Notes: generated by a model not told the origin, from the sequence alone. A stretch of 64,000 nucleotides of DNA from Umezawaea sp049997955 (GCA_049997955.1 JAEBDY010000016.1:186001-250000), one strand, 5' to 3'. Shown: positions 1-9,469, counted from the first letter of the stretch. Made by a program: numbers and translations.

Positions 1-237
1 TCCGACCGAGTCATGACGCCGAAGCAGCGCTTCCGACGTCGCACGGGTGACGTACGTGTCCTCGGCATCAAGCACCAGGTCCAGCAGCGGTCCCCTGGCC
101 TCGGACATCTCGGCAAAGCTGGCCAGGCATCGCCCCGCATCCGCCCTGTCGCGGTAGCCGGGGCTTCCCGCAAGCCCGATCAGCATCACCACCACAGATC
201 GCCTCGCCTCATCGCCCACAGACGCATTCTCTCCCAC
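1..237 (-). CDS. HEAT-repeat-like protein, runs off the left edge
   Basis: The minus strand reads as Ala/Leu/Arg-rich helical protein to the window edge, with pieces such as VVVMLIGLAGSPGYRDRADA and LLDLVLDAEDTYVTRATSEA. This pattern of paired amphipathic helices resembles the short HEAT-repeat proteins common in Pseudonocardiales. A GTG at 237 is a possible start but has no convincing ribosome site. The same frame stays open upstream into the broken AAA gene, so a fusion remnant cannot be excluded. The C-terminal part lies outside the window. Function unknown; such repeats usually bind other proteins. Confidence 0.5.
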   Translation of the reverse strand, partial: MGENASVGDEARRSVVVMLIGLAGSPGYRDRADAGRCLASFAEMSEARGPLLDLVLDAEDTYVTRATSEALLRRHDSVG

Positions 238-330
238 AAGCGCGATCAAGGCCTTCGAGTTCCAACTACCGCCCGAGCCAACGCCTGGCAACGGCCGCCT
301 CGCCGTCCGCGGCCCGCTCTTCAACAAGTT

Positions 331-906
331 CGCCCCGGCGCCACCGATGACGCTGGCGACCTCCATGATGAACGTCTTGCCGCAACCGGGTGGGCCCTAC
401 ATCAGCAGCGACCCACCCGGCTTCTGCCCGAACGCCGCCGCCAACTCGGGATTGCGCAGCGGAGCCAGGAACACGGTGTCCAAGTGCCGCTTGACCTCGG
501 CGAGACCCGCGACGTCGGCCAGCGTCACCGCCGGGCGCTCGGCGTCCGACAGCGACGTCGACCCACCAGCGCTGCCGTCCTGGCGGTCCTCGTCGGCCGG
601 GGCCGGAACCTGACCTCCGGGGCGCACCGTCGGCGCGGATGACGCGGATGACAGCGCGTTCTCGGCGGGCGGCGACGAGTTCGAGGCGCGCATCCGCGCC
701 GCCAGCAGTCGGGCGCGCAGCAGACGGATCCGAGCCGGATCACCGCCGAGGGTCTCGAGCGCGTCCAGCTCGATGGCGGCGCGGTCCCGGTCCTGCTCCA
801 GCAGCAGCGTGACGAAGTCCTCGCGCAGCGCCAGGTTGTCGGGGTCGGCCTCCACCTCGCGGGCGATCACCTCGACGAAGCTGTCGCTTGGATTGGTGCT
901 GTTCAC
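331..906 (-). pseudogene. AAA-type ATPase, broken in the Walker A motif and truncated
   Basis: A GTG at 906 overlaps the TGA of the upstream gene (GTGA), indicating translational coupling. The N-terminal 95 or so residues look TPR-like, followed by a linker and the start of an AAA module (VTLADVAGLAEVKRHLDTVF). At 397-399 a TAG interrupts SLLM-stop-GPPGCGKTF, where AAA proteins normally have an aromatic residue before GPPGCGKT; TAC to TAG would explain it. Sense continues only to about NLLKS (near 331), where AAA homology ends and the frame runs into the HEAT-like sequence. Walker B and the rest of the ATPase are missing, so the protein is very unlikely to be an active ATPase. Confidence 0.75.
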
Positions 907-1346
907 CGCGCCGCCCCGTCGGTCCAGCCCTTGAGCAGACCCAGGTTCGCCAGCGGGATGTAGTGACCGAGCCGCGGATGGTCCAGCGTCACACCGACGA
1001 CACCGGCCTTCTCGAACGAGGCGACGTAGTCGATCGCTCCTGGCATCGGCACGCCGAACAACGGCGCCGCGCCACCCTCCGCATTGGCCAGCCCGAGGGT
1101 GCGGGCGGCTTCGTTCGCCCGTGCGGCGCTGCTGTAGAGGCAGATCATCGGTCCCTGCTCTGCGGCCGCGGCGTAGGGGCGGGGTCGGTCGGCCGGGCCG
1201 CGCGCGATGAAGAACCAGTGCTCCAACGCGGTCACCTGCCGCCACAGCGCGATCTGCGCCGTGGTGTCCCCTGCGGGAGCTGCTTTGACCGCCTCGTCGA
1301 GGCGGTCCAACTCGGCGACCGCCTCGGGGTCGTTGTCCCTGGTCAT
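903..1346 (-). CDS. SseB-like protein
   Basis: This 147-residue protein starts at ATG 1346 behind GAGAGGAACGGA, a good ribosome site. Soluble, with no signal peptide. The mixed alpha/beta sequence, including GPMICLYSSAARANEAARTL and GVPMPGAIDYVASFEKAGVV, resembles the SseB N-terminal fold found in actinobacterial proteins of unknown role, often next to type VII secretion or AAA genes. Its stop overlaps the start of the broken AAA gene by 4 bp, so the two formed an operon. If the ATPase was its partner, this gene may now be orphaned. Confidence 0.6.
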   Translation of the reverse strand: MTRDNDPEAVAELDRLDEAVKAAPAGDTTAQIALWRQVTALEHWFFIARGPADRPRPYAAAAEQGPMICLYSSAARANEAARTLGLANAEGGAAPLFGVPMPGAIDYVASFEKAGVVGVTLDHPRLGHYIPLANLGLLKGWTDGAAR

Positions 1347-2720
1347 TCCGTTCCTCTCGTCTGCTCGACCGGCCCCGCGCGATTATGGGCGGAGCATTCG
1401 TTCGGATGTGAAGGACATCCCGCGTAGTTGGAGTCAAGTGGCGGTAGCGCCCTGGGTCGCAACGCCTCGTGCGACGCTAGTGCACGTAACGGGCGAGCAC
1501 GGTCCTCTTGCCGGAATGACGCGTGATCGTGCTGTACAACAACTTCGCGCTGACTGAACAACGGCGACCACACCAAGGGCACGGTGGGCGCGTTCTTGTT
1601 CAGTGACCACACGCATTTTGAGGAAGCGAGCTGTGATCGTCCTGCGTCGGTGAGCGTCGTGACCATAGTGGACGAACACCTGCACTCACACCAGAACCAG
1701 CTCACAGGCCGTAGTTCGCTCCCCTGGGCTCCGTCCCCGGCGCTACGCCGACCAGTCGGCCTTGAGCACCCGCGGTCACGATCAGGAGCCGATGGCGGTC
1801 TGCGGATCCACTCGCCGGCAGGGCGGGGAGAAGTTGCGCAGGGGATGAAGATTGCGAGCCGTGCACCGGAGAGGCGCAAGAACGGCTGCTATCACACCGA
1901 ACCAGCGCGCTCCTCCCCGCAGGGCGAATATGCCGGCGCGCAACCGCCTCTGACGTTCACGCCTATGAATCAATAGGCGGATCCGAAAGTGGACCTCAGG
2001 GCACGCTAACGCGCACAGTCGGCACTGGCAATAGCGAACGAAGCATCCGAGGCGGGTTCACAACAGTGAACAAATGAAATCACAATGATCAACATCATCA
2101 GCCATCGGCGGAGTGTTCACCCAGTGGATCAAGGGCCACCTGGGCTGACAGCCTATTTTCGTGGCATCGTTCAACAGGTGACGAGGTCCTGAGGGACCGG
2201 AAACGGCGGACCTCGGATGGAGGTCACGGGCGGAGGTTTCCCTCCACTGCCGTCCACCTGCACGATCCGGCCTGGCTCCCGGAGGTGCGCCCACTTGTTC
2301 ACAGGCATGACCAGCGCTCACCCATTCGCTTCACAAGCACGACTTGACCCGCATATCCCACCGCAGCCCTCAAGCGGTCACGCGATCAGTTCGATGACGT
2401 CGACCTGAGTGTTCGATTGATTCGATACCCCATCACGGGTCACCAACCCTGATTTACTATTGACCTGGCGCGGCGGACCTCATAGTGTTCGGCGAACAAA
2501 TGCTTTCCCGTCCGAATGGCGCAACGAAGCACCCAGGGGCACCACGTTCGTCACTTTCCATCGGTCGCTCCGTACAGGGTCGACGCACTCTGGCGTTTCC
2601 GATTCTGTCAGGGTCGCTTTCTTGCGCCAGTGAACCCGATCGATGCGGCCGTGCTTCGCCGCGCACAGAAGGGCCACGGTCGGGCACCTCCTCCGAAGAG
2701 CGTTGCGAAGTGGAGCTGTC
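1347..2720. other. Long non-coding gap
   Basis: About 1.4 kb without a convincing gene. Base composition is more even than in the flanking genes, and the open frames lack actinomycete third-position bias and ribosome sites. The AT-richer stretch 2040-2100 and the 3' end could hold the promoter of the lyase gene, but no clear -35/-10 pair was found. It may be decayed sequence. Confidence 0.5.
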
Positions 2721-4439
2721 ATGGGTACACCGGAACTGCCTGCCGGCACACGGTTCAAGAGACCGCGTGACATCCGCAGGGGGTTGATCGCGGCGGCCGC
2801 CGCGAGCGCCCTGGCCGTCACGCTCGCGGCATGGCCGAACGCCACGCCGGCGAACGCAGCGGTCAGCGCGGGGACCTACTCCCTGAAGAACGGGGGCAGT
2901 GGGCAGTGCCTGGACGCGCCGGGGTCGAGCCCGACGAGCGGTGTGCAACTCCAGCAACAGGTGTGCGCCGCTGGTAGCGACCAGGAGTGGACGTTGACCG
3001 CGGTCAGCGGCGGATTCCGGATCACGTCGACCGTCGGCGGCCTGTGCGTCGGCGTGCGGGACGCGTCGACCAGTGCCGGCAAGCAGATCCAGTTGGAGAC
3101 GTGCACCGGCGCCGCCAGTCAGACCTGGGCGGTGACCGAGAGCGGCGGCAACTACCGGGTGGTCGACACCAACGGTGGCAAGTGCATGAACATCAAGGAT
3201 GGCTCCACATCGGCCGGAGCGTTGGTGCAGACCAACTCCTGCGACAGCGGTGCCACCAAGCAGTGGACGTTCACCCCGACCACCGGGGGGCCGACCACGA
3301 CCACCACCAGCACGACAACAACAACGACGACGACAACGACCACCACCCCGCCAGGCTCATCGCTGTACGTGTCGCCGAACGGCAGCGACAGCGCGGCGGG
3401 GACGGTGTCGGCTCCGACCACGCTGACCTCGGCGATCAGTCGTGTTGGCTCCGGTGGGACGATTCTGATGCGTGGTGGAACCTACCCGTTCTCGCAGACG
3501 GTGACGATTCCGCAGGGCAACAACGGCACCTCGGGTGATCGCACGGAGTTGCTCGCGTACCCCGGTGAGACGCCGGTGCTGAACTTCTCGGCTCAGGCCG
3601 AGGACCCGGCCAACCGCGGGCTCGCGGTGAACGGCAACCACTGGCACATCCGCGGCATCATCGTCGAGCGCGCCGGTGACAACGGCATCTTCGTGGCCGG
3701 CAGCAACAACGTCTTCGAGCGCACGATCACGCGGTTCAACCGCGACACGGGGCTTCAGATCTCGCGGATGCTGTCCAGCACGCCGAAAGACCAGTGGCCG
3801 TCGCACAACCTCGTGCTGAGTGCGGAGTCGCACGACAACGCGGACTCCGACGGCGAGGACGCCGACGGGTTCGCCGCGAAGTTGACCTCAGGTCCGGGGA
3901 ACGTGTTCCGGTACGCGGTGGCGCACAACAACATCGACGACGGTTGGGACCTGTTCACCAAAACGGACACGGGTCCGATCGGTGTGGTGACGATCGAGGA
4001 TTCCTTGGCCTACGAGAACGGCACGCTGAGCAACGGTGGTCAAGCGGGCAACGGTGACCGCAACGGTTACAAGCTGGGCGGCGAGGACATCGGGGTGAAC
4101 CACGTGATCCGGCGCAGCATCGCCTACGACAACGGCAAGCACGGTTTCACCTACAACCGCAACCTGGGCACGATGACCGTGTCGAACAACCTCGGCATCG
4201 ACAACGCCGAGCGCAACTTCACCTTCGACGGCGGCTCCTCGGTGTTCCGCAACAACACCTCCTGCCGCAGCGGCAGCGGCACCAACGACCGCGTCATCGG
4301 CAACTCCGACGCCTCCAACCAGTTCTGGATGGGCGCCAACGGTTCCCGGTGTTCCTCCTACACCGGTGCCCTGGGTTGGTCCTACGCATCGGACGGCCGC
4401 CTCGCCGTGACGCTTGGCGGCAAGCCGGTCACGCTGTAA
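2721..4439 (+). CDS. Secreted pectate lyase (PL9-like) with ricin-B lectin domain
   Basis: 572 residues from ATG 2721, with GGAG at 2712. A cationic N-terminus and hydrophobic segment ending near NATPANA form a Sec signal peptide. Residues about 48-180 are a ricin-type beta-trefoil with three QxW motifs (QEWTLT, QTWAVT, KQWTFT). A Thr-rich linker follows, then a right-handed beta-helix. DADGFAAKL, NIDDGWDLFTK and NGYKLGG match the PL9 pectate-lyase pattern, in which clustered Asp residues bind calcium and a Lys is the catalytic base. It probably cleaves pectate outside the cell by beta-elimination, with the lectin domain anchoring it to plant polysaccharide. The gene stands alone and faces convergent genes across two hairpins. 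Confidence 0.85.
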   Translation: MGTPELPAGTRFKRPRDIRRGLIAAAAASALAVTLAAWPNATPANAAVSAGTYSLKNGGSGQCLDAPGSSPTSGVQLQQQVCAAGSDQEWTLTAVSGGFRITSTVGGLCVGVRDASTSAGKQIQLETCTGAASQTWAVTESGGNYRVVDTNGGKCMNIKDGSTSAGALVQTNSCDSGATKQWTFTPTTGGPTTTTTSTTTTTTTTTTTTPPGSSLYVSPNGSDSAAGTVSAPTTLTSAISRVGSGGTILMRGGTYPFSQTVTIPQGNNGTSGDRTELLAYPGETPVLNFSAQAEDPANRGLAVNGNHWHIRGIIVERAGDNGIFVAGSNNVFERTITRFNRDTGLQISRMLSSTPKDQWPSHNLVLSAESHDNADSDGEDADGFAAKLTSGPGNVFRYAVAHNNIDDGWDLFTKTDTGPIGVVTIEDSLAYENGTLSNGGQAGNGDRNGYKLGGEDIGVNHVIRRSIAYDNGKHGFTYNRNLGTMTVSNNLGIDNAERNFTFDGGSSVFRNNTSCRSGSGTNDRVIGNSDASNQFWMGANGSRCSSYTGALGWSYASDGRLAVTLGGKPVTL

Positions 4440-4540
4440 CCGATCCCGTCACCCGGCTTGCCACCGGGGCAACACCCTGGGCGACAGGGCGGGGACGTCC
4501 TGGGGTTCACCCGTCCGGACTTCGGCGGTGCCCCTCAAGT

Positions 4541-4586
4541 TCGACGGTTCGGGCCAGTTCCTCCTTGCACTGTCCCGAACCGTCGA
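4541..4586 (+). terminator. 13-bp inverted repeat behind the lyase gene
   Basis: TCGACGGTTCGGG (4541-4553) pairs perfectly with CCCGAACCGTCGA (4574-4586) across a 20-nt loop, 100 bp after the lyase stop. There is no U-run, as is common for actinomycete terminators. It may also be a protein-binding site. Confidence 0.45.
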
Positions 4587-4731
4587 TCCAGGCTGTTCCA
4601 CCGGTTCCGGCCAACGTGAAGTGAGCCTCCGAGCAATCGGGGGAACCTCACCATCGGTTGGCGGCACCAGCCTGGACCTCACCCCACTGCGGTAGACGCC
4701 CGAGTTCGTTGCCAGGCAGGCGCAGCGAAGT

Positions 4732-4775
4732 CCTGGCCGGCGGCCTCGTTCTTGGCAACGAGGCCACCGGCCAGG
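4732..4775. terminator. Strong bidirectional hairpin between convergent genes
   Basis: Arms 4732-4750 and 4757-4775 pair over 19 bp with a single C/A mismatch and a 6-nt loop (CTTGGC). It lies between the convergent lyase (+) and the 4980-5546 gene (-), the expected place for a shared terminator. Nothing else is seen between 4440 and 4979. Confidence 0.65.
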
Positions 4776-4979
4776 GCGGTTCCACCGCGTTCCGGGATCA
4801 CTTCACATCGAGGATTCATCGATCGAGTGGTTCCGTGATGTCGGCTCGGTGATCCGTTGTGCCAGCAGCCGGTAGTGGTGTCGGCTGACTCAACGGTGCA
4901 GGCGTCGTTACCAAAGCCACCGTTGGCGGTGTCGGTGCGACCACGCCGTCGAGCGCCGGCCACTTCTCACGGGTGACCG

Positions 4980-5546
4980 TCAGGCGGGCGGGGTCGCCCT
5001 GGCGGCCAGTTCGGTCAGGTCGGCGAGGAACTCCGCGGCCTGCACGGGTTTGCCTTCCTTGTGGGTCGGTGACGGTGCCAGTTGCACGAACAAGTCGGTG
5101 ACCGGCGAGTGCAGCCACAACGCCATCACGTAGAGAGCGGGAATGCGCAGCAGGCGGAGCTCGAACCCGGCCGCCGCGAGCTGGGGCAGTTTCCGGACGG
5201 CCTTCACGGCCTTGTCGGTTTCGGCCACGAACGGGCCCTCGGTGAACTGCGACACCTCGTGGGTTCCGTCGGGGGCCTGCGTGGTCTCGGCGCTGGCGAT
5301 GAGCTGACCCCCGTCCTCCACGAGGTAGCGCCAACCCACCGGTTGGGCCTTGTCGAGGCCACCACCGGAGGTGATGTCGTCGAGTCCGATGGTGAAGACC
5401 TGGTGGGGGGTGGACAGGTCGAGCCGGTCCTTGTGGGCACCGCGCAGCGCCTTGGTGGAGAAGTGGCCGCCGTCGGCGAACGCGCGGAGCTTCGCCTTGA
5501 CCTTGTCGGGCACGCCGGCCGGTGGGTCGGGCAGGTGCAGTGGCAT
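4980..5546 (-). CDS. Unknown protein encoded with a papain-like protease
   Basis: 188 residues starting at ATG 5546, nine bases after the protease stop, behind TGAGGAGATCGG. Codon use is typical of the genome. No signal peptide or membrane helix. The N-terminal half is hydrophilic (PAGVPDKVKAKLRAFADGGH) and the rest mixed alpha/beta. I do not recognise a family. Tight coupling to the upstream protease gene suggests a partner, substrate-handling or protective (immunity-like) role, but this is inference from context only. Confidence 0.7.
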   Translation of the reverse strand: MPLHLPDPPAGVPDKVKAKLRAFADGGHFSTKALRGAHKDRLDLSTPHQVFTIGLDDITSGGGLDKAQPVGWRYLVEDGGQLIASAETTQAPDGTHEVSQFTEGPFVAETDKAVKAVRKLPQLAAAGFELRLLRIPALYVMALWLHSPVTDLFVQLAPSPTHKEGKPVQAAEFLADLTELAARATPPA

Positions 5547-5555
5547 CCGATCTCC

Positions 5556-6554
5556 TCAGGCTTGGGTTCTGTAGCTGACGTTCCAGGCGCCGAGGCCCTG
5601 GTAGTTGTCCCGGAAGGCGTTGTAGGTCAGGTCGGAGTCCCCGTACCACGGGTCGGCCACCGCGACGTGCTCCACTCCGTTGGCCAGGGAGCGTCCGCGC
5701 ACCGCCGCGATGTGCCCGCCCCCGCCCCGCCAGGCGATGTTCACCACGACCGGCGCGGACCGCTCCATCTCAGCGGCCAGTTGCACGGTGGTCAGGGCGT
5801 TGTTGAGGCGCTGGTTGAGGTGTCCGACCGTTTGCAGCGGCGAGTCCGGCCACCGGCCCCAGTTGCAGGGCGACACCCGGCCCGCGCCGACGACGCAGTC
5901 GTTGCGGCCGAACTCCGCGTTGGCCAGTGAACCCTGGGTCCACGCGGTGGCCGGGTTGTAGAACCTGGCGACGCTGACCGAGGCCGCGTCCCAGCACCAC
6001 ATGTCCTGCTCCTGGTGCTGCATGACGAAGTCGAGGTTTTGGTCGGCCAGGTCGAGGAAGAACGTCTCGTCGTGGCCACCGTTGGCGTTGAACTGGCAGT
6101 TGACGATCCCGCTCCCGGTGTTCGTCGTGGCGGTCACCCCGTTGCCGACCAGGCGCAGGAACACGTTCGGGAAGGCCACCGACTCGAAGGAGAACGAACC
6201 GTTGGGTTGGGAACGCAGCTTGTACTTCTCGTAAGCACCGGGCGTGCCCGCGAGGAACTGGCAGTTGACCGTCCCGCCGCCGGGGCCGGTGGTGGTCACC
6301 CCCGTGCCGTCCATGCGCAGGTACACCCTCGGGAAGGCCACCGACTCGAAGGAATACGACCCGTCGGCCTGGGCGCGCGCCCTGTACTTCTCCTTGGTGC
6401 TTGTCCCGTACTGGCAGTTGACCGTCCCGCCACCGGGCCCTGTGGTGGTCACCCCCGTGCCGTCCATGCGCAGGTACACGTTCGTGTAGGACGCCGATCG
6501 GATCGTGATCGGCGTATCCCCGAGCACGGCAAGGTCGGCTAATGGTAACGGCAT
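5556..6554 (-). CDS. Papain-like cysteine protease (AvrRpt2 type) with beta-trefoil-like repeats
   Basis: 332 residues. Residues about 8-155 contain three near-identical segments of the type VYLRMDGTGVTTTGPGGGTV, separated by SYSFESVAFP-like strands, as in fascin/beta-trefoil folds. Residues 160-332 match the papain-like clan of the plant-pathogen effector AvrRpt2: QDMWCWDAA carries the putative catalytic Cys, GGGGHIAAVRG the His and VADPWYGD the Asp. No Sec or Tat signal peptide is visible, so it acts in the cytoplasm or leaves by another route. It heads a two-gene unit with 4980-5546. Possible roles are a toxin-like or bacteriocin-processing protease; the target is unknown. Confidence 0.75.
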   Translation of the reverse strand: MPLPLADLAVLGDTPITIRSASYTNVYLRMDGTGVTTTGPGGGTVNCQYGTSTKEKYRARAQADGSYSFESVAFPRVYLRMDGTGVTTTGPGGGTVNCQFLAGTPGAYEKYKLRSQPNGSFSFESVAFPNVFLRLVGNGVTATTNTGSGIVNCQFNANGGHDETFFLDLADQNLDFVMQHQEQDMWCWDAASVSVARFYNPATAWTQGSLANAEFGRNDCVVGAGRVSPCNWGRWPDSPLQTVGHLNQRLNNALTTVQLAAEMERSAPVVVNIAWRGGGGHIAAVRGRSLANGVEHVAVADPWYGDSDLTYNAFRDNYQGLGAWNVSYRTQA

Positions 6555-6770
6555 GCGTTCCTCTCCTTTTCTTCTGATTCCCGCACACGGCCGGGTTCTC
6601 GGCCCGCAAACAGCTTTTCGGTGTGTGCGATGCGGGATCGGCCGGAAAATGCTACAGGTTGCACGTCGGCTGGCTGCCGACTGCTTGGGAGGTGAAATGG
6701 CACGAAATACAGGGGCGTTTACCTTTGCCCACCTGACGCACGTGGACTCATGAAGCTCTTCTCGGAGTTT

Positions 6771-7445
6771 CTACGGGTGCCGCGTGGTGATGTCACTCGG
6801 GGAGCGCGGGTCGATCTCGTAGTGGGTGTCGAACTGGCTGCTGAAGCCCGTCACGCGGACGCTCTGGCCCACGGCGAGACCGGTGAGGTCGATGCCGGTC
6901 TGCGTGTTGACGAAGATCGTGAGTTCGCCGGAGCCGTCGTCGACGAAGAACTTGTACCCGTAGGGCAGGTCGGACTCCGGTGCCCGCGTGATCGTGGCGG
7001 TCACCCGCACCAGCAGCCCTTCCGTCGCCTCACCGACGGCGCCGGTGGCCAACGGCCTGGCGCGGACCTCGGGACCCGTGCCGCGCACGTGGACCGCGGC
7101 CGGATCGGCTGGAACCAGGACGAGCAGCCCGTAGCTGACGCGCAGCGCGCCCGTCACCCGCACCCGAGTGCCGGGCGTGACGTCCAGGTCCACCGCGACG
7201 CTGACGTAGATCCCCGCACCGCGTTGCTGGATCGCGAAGCCCTTGTCGAAGAAGCTGGACTCGAACACCCCGGACGGGGTCGTGGCGGTGCCCTCGACCG
7301 TGACCACGGCGCTCAACGGCAGGGTCCGCGCCTCGGCGATGGACACCACGTGGTGCGACGCCGCCACCGCCTGAGCGGGCAGTGCCGCGCCCACAGAGGC
7401 GAGCACCAAGAACAGCACGCTGATAGCACGCTGCCAAGAAAACAT
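6771..7445 (-). CDS. Secreted OB-fold-like protein
   Basis: 224 residues with a clear signal peptide (SVLFLVLASVGAALPAQA, cleavage near residue 27-30). The mature part consists of beta strands in two similar halves (VVTVEGTATTPSGVFESSFF; VRVTATITRAPESDLPYGYK), reminiscent of the OB-fold domains found in extracellular nucleases and phosphodiesterases. No catalytic motif is seen. Transcribed alone; GGAAAGGACTTGACCC lies upstream of ATG 7445. Likely an extracellular binding protein. Confidence 0.65.
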   Translation of the reverse strand: MFSWQRAISVLFLVLASVGAALPAQAVAASHHVVSIAEARTLPLSAVVTVEGTATTPSGVFESSFFDKGFAIQQRGAGIYVSVAVDLDVTPGTRVRVTGALRVSYGLLVLVPADPAAVHVRGTGPEVRARPLATGAVGEATEGLLVRVTATITRAPESDLPYGYKFFVDDGSGELTIFVNTQTGIDLTGLAVGQSVRVTGFSSQFDTHYEIDPRSPSDITTRHP

Positions 7446-7924
7446 GGGTCAAGTCCTTTCCGGTCATGCCGTGTCGACACGCGAAGGCGACGATCCGATT
7501 CCTGGTATGCGAGCGAGTACGAGTACAACAACTCTCGACACCGTCCCAGTCCACCCCGGGGATGGGACGAATGCCTGTGGCCGACGTGGAAAAAAATACA
7601 GGTCAAGCGGTCAGCGAGTACGTCTGTCGCTTCAGGGGAGCCACTGCGGCACCAGGCCTTGACCATGGGATCGGTCACCGCAACCCACATGTTACTTCGC
7701 ACAGCCCACGAATTCTCATCCATCGATGATTTCCACAATCGACCTAGCGTCAACCCCTTGAATGACACACTGAGTATCAGCAGCACGCGAAAAGTTCGAC
7801 CGTGCAGAGCATTGACCACACCCGAGCGGCCCAGTTGCGGGAATCCGAACCCATTCGACTTCAACTATTTTCGATTGGCTTTTCCAATAGGAACATGTGG
7901 ACAACTCACCGAATGCGGATGAAG
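7446..7924. other. Intergenic stretch, no gene seen
   Basis: The sequence is AT-richer around 7690-7880. It may hold the promoter of the leftward secreted protein, but no gene with a ribosome site or biased codon use was found. Confidence 0.4.
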
Positions 7925-8126
7925 GCCGACGCGGCATGGTCGACAACCCCTGCTGCCCGTCGGGAAGAAGCCGGGCCGTCCACCGAAGTGGAGCAAGCGA
8001 CGGTTGATCGTCGGCATCCGGTGGCGGGTGCGGGTCGGTGCGCCGTGGCGGGACGTCCCGCCCGTCCACGGGCCCTGGCAGACCGTGTGCGGATTGTTCC
8101 GGCGCTGGCAACGCGCCGGGGTCTGA
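7925..8126 (+). mobile_element. IS5-family transposase N-terminal remnant
   Basis: In one frame the DNA encodes QPLLPVGKKPGRPPKWSK, then RVRVGAPWRDVPP and GPWQTVCGLFRRWQRAGV before a TGA at 8124-8126. This is nearly identical to residues 15-80 of the intact element at 57-58 kb. The preceding ADAAW segment is in another frame. Only the N-terminal domain remains, with no DDE residues and no recognisable ends. Confidence 0.75.
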
Positions 8127-8157
8127 CCGGTGACCCTGACCGAGTTGCGGGCCCGTG

Positions 8158-8245
8158 CGTTGCCGATCAGTTCGTCGACCACCAACAGCACGTCGTCGAG
8201 CAGGTCCTGGTCCCGAGGTGACAGCACGGTGACCTTCCAGCGGCA
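8158..8245 (-). pseudogene. Possible fragment of an anti-sigma/HATPase-type protein
   Basis: The minus strand encodes VLSPRDQDLLDDVLLVVDEL followed by IGNA, resembling the helix with the N-box (LVSELVTNA) of RsbW-like ATPases. A stop lies 20 codons upstream and the IS scar interrupts it downstream, so at most about 40 residues survive. The homology is short and tentative. Confidence 0.3.
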
Positions 8246-8320
8246 AACCTTCGTGTTGCCCCATCCGGGTAGACCTCACGGTGAAGCCGGATTCGCGGTC
8301 TCGTCGCACCCGATCGGCGG

Positions 8321-9469
8321 GTGCTGCGAAGTACACCGTTCGGAATACTCGAATTCGTGGACGCATCAACGACCGCCCGGTATCCACCTGTCGCTGTCTT
8401 CAGGGACCCACTACCCGGCGGGACCGTCCCCGATCTCGAACTCCCGGTCCGCGTCCTGGCGCAGCGGACCGCCGCGGCGTTGATCGCGGTGCCGACGCAC
8501 GCCGGTCCGGTTGAGCGCACCGCCGCTCTGCGACTGGCATCGGCGATCGCAGACGGATTGGTGGCGGCGCTGTCCGCTCAGGGCGCAGCGGTCGTGGGCG
8601 AGGACTTGCCGGCCGCGTCGACCAGCCAGTCGTTCTTCCGCGTCCGCGAGGTGGACCTGTCCGACCACCAGGCCGCCCTGCACGGCGCTTCGATCGTGCG
8701 GCGCGGCCTGGACGACCTGTGTGAGGCGCCGCTGTCGGGTGCCGATCTGGCGGTCGAGGTCGCAGGCATGGCGCAAGCCGTGCTCGACCTCACCGGCGCC
8801 GGCTCCCCGGACGCCTTCCTCGACGCACCGGCGCCCGCTACTCCAGCGGCAGACGGGACGTCGTTGGAGGCGCGGTGGACGGCGCGGTGGATCGTGGGTC
8901 ACCAGGTGCACGTGCTGTTCAACATCTGCGCGGCGGTCGCGGTGACCGACGCCGTGCACCACCTGCGCCACGGCGCGGTCCAGATCGCCCTGCGACGCCT
9001 GGGACACGCGACCACGTTCGTGCGCGGGTTCCCCGCCGCCATGACGCACGCGAGCACGATCCCGGTCGAGTACTACACCGCCGCCGTCCGCCCCACCATG
9101 CAACCGCCCGGCGTGGACAGTCCGTTGAGCGGACGGCAGCACCGCGGCTACAAGGTCTTCCGTACCGCGATGAAGGACCTGCTCGCCGTGCTGCCCGAGC
9201 CTTACGAGCGGCTGGCCGTTCACGACCCGGAACTGGCCGCCGCACGGGATGCGTTGCTCGAAGCCGACCTGATCGACAGCGAACGGCACGTCACACTCGC
9301 CTACTCGATGGTGCGCCTGCAACGCTCCATCGCGCAGCTGCCCGACGGCCCGGACAACGCCGTGGGCGAACTGCGGCTCATGCGCCACCGGCGGGCGGCC
9401 CAGTACGCGCCGCTGCTCCGCTTCGGCGACCACTACGTCGCCGAAGCCGTGGCCGCCCTGCGGCACTGA
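8321..9469 (+). CDS. Putative PrnB/indoleamine-dioxygenase-like heme protein
   Basis: 382 residues from GTG 8321 (GTG 8357 is an alternative; neither has a strong ribosome site). All-helical. The middle block IPVEYYTAAVRPTMQPP followed by GRQHRGYKVFRTAM can be aligned by eye with the active-site region of PrnB, the IDO/TDO-like heme enzyme of pyrrolnitrin synthesis. The resemblance is distant and I have not verified a heme ligand. The gene is 35 bp upstream of an Fe/2OG oxygenase, which supports a role in amino-acid tailoring. Otherwise it is an uncharacterised helical enzyme. Confidence 0.4.
   Translation: MLRSTPFGILEFVDASTTARYPPVAVFRDPLPGGTVPDLELPVRVLAQRTAAALIAVPTHAGPVERTAALRLASAIADGLVAALSAQGAAVVGEDLPAASTSQSFFRVREVDLSDHQAALHGASIVRRGLDDLCEAPLSGADLAVEVAGMAQAVLDLTGAGSPDAFLDAPAPATPAADGTSLEARWTARWIVGHQVHVLFNICAAVAVTDAVHHLRHGAVQIALRRLGHATTFVRGFPAAMTHASTIPVEYYTAAVRPTMQPPGVDSPLSGRQHRGYKVFRTAMKDLLAVLPEPYERLAVHDPELAAARDALLEADLIDSERHVTLAYSMVRLQRSIAQLPDGPDNAVGELRLMRHRRAAQYAPLLRFGDHYVAEAVAALRH

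Noticed and set aside
3297..3350. Short ACGACA-type repeat run
   Set aside because: It encodes the Thr-rich linker of the secreted lyase; not an independent repeat element.
6244..6500. Near-identical repeats resembling a duplicated DNA element
   Set aside because: They are internal protein repeats of the trefoil-like domain in the papain-like protease gene.
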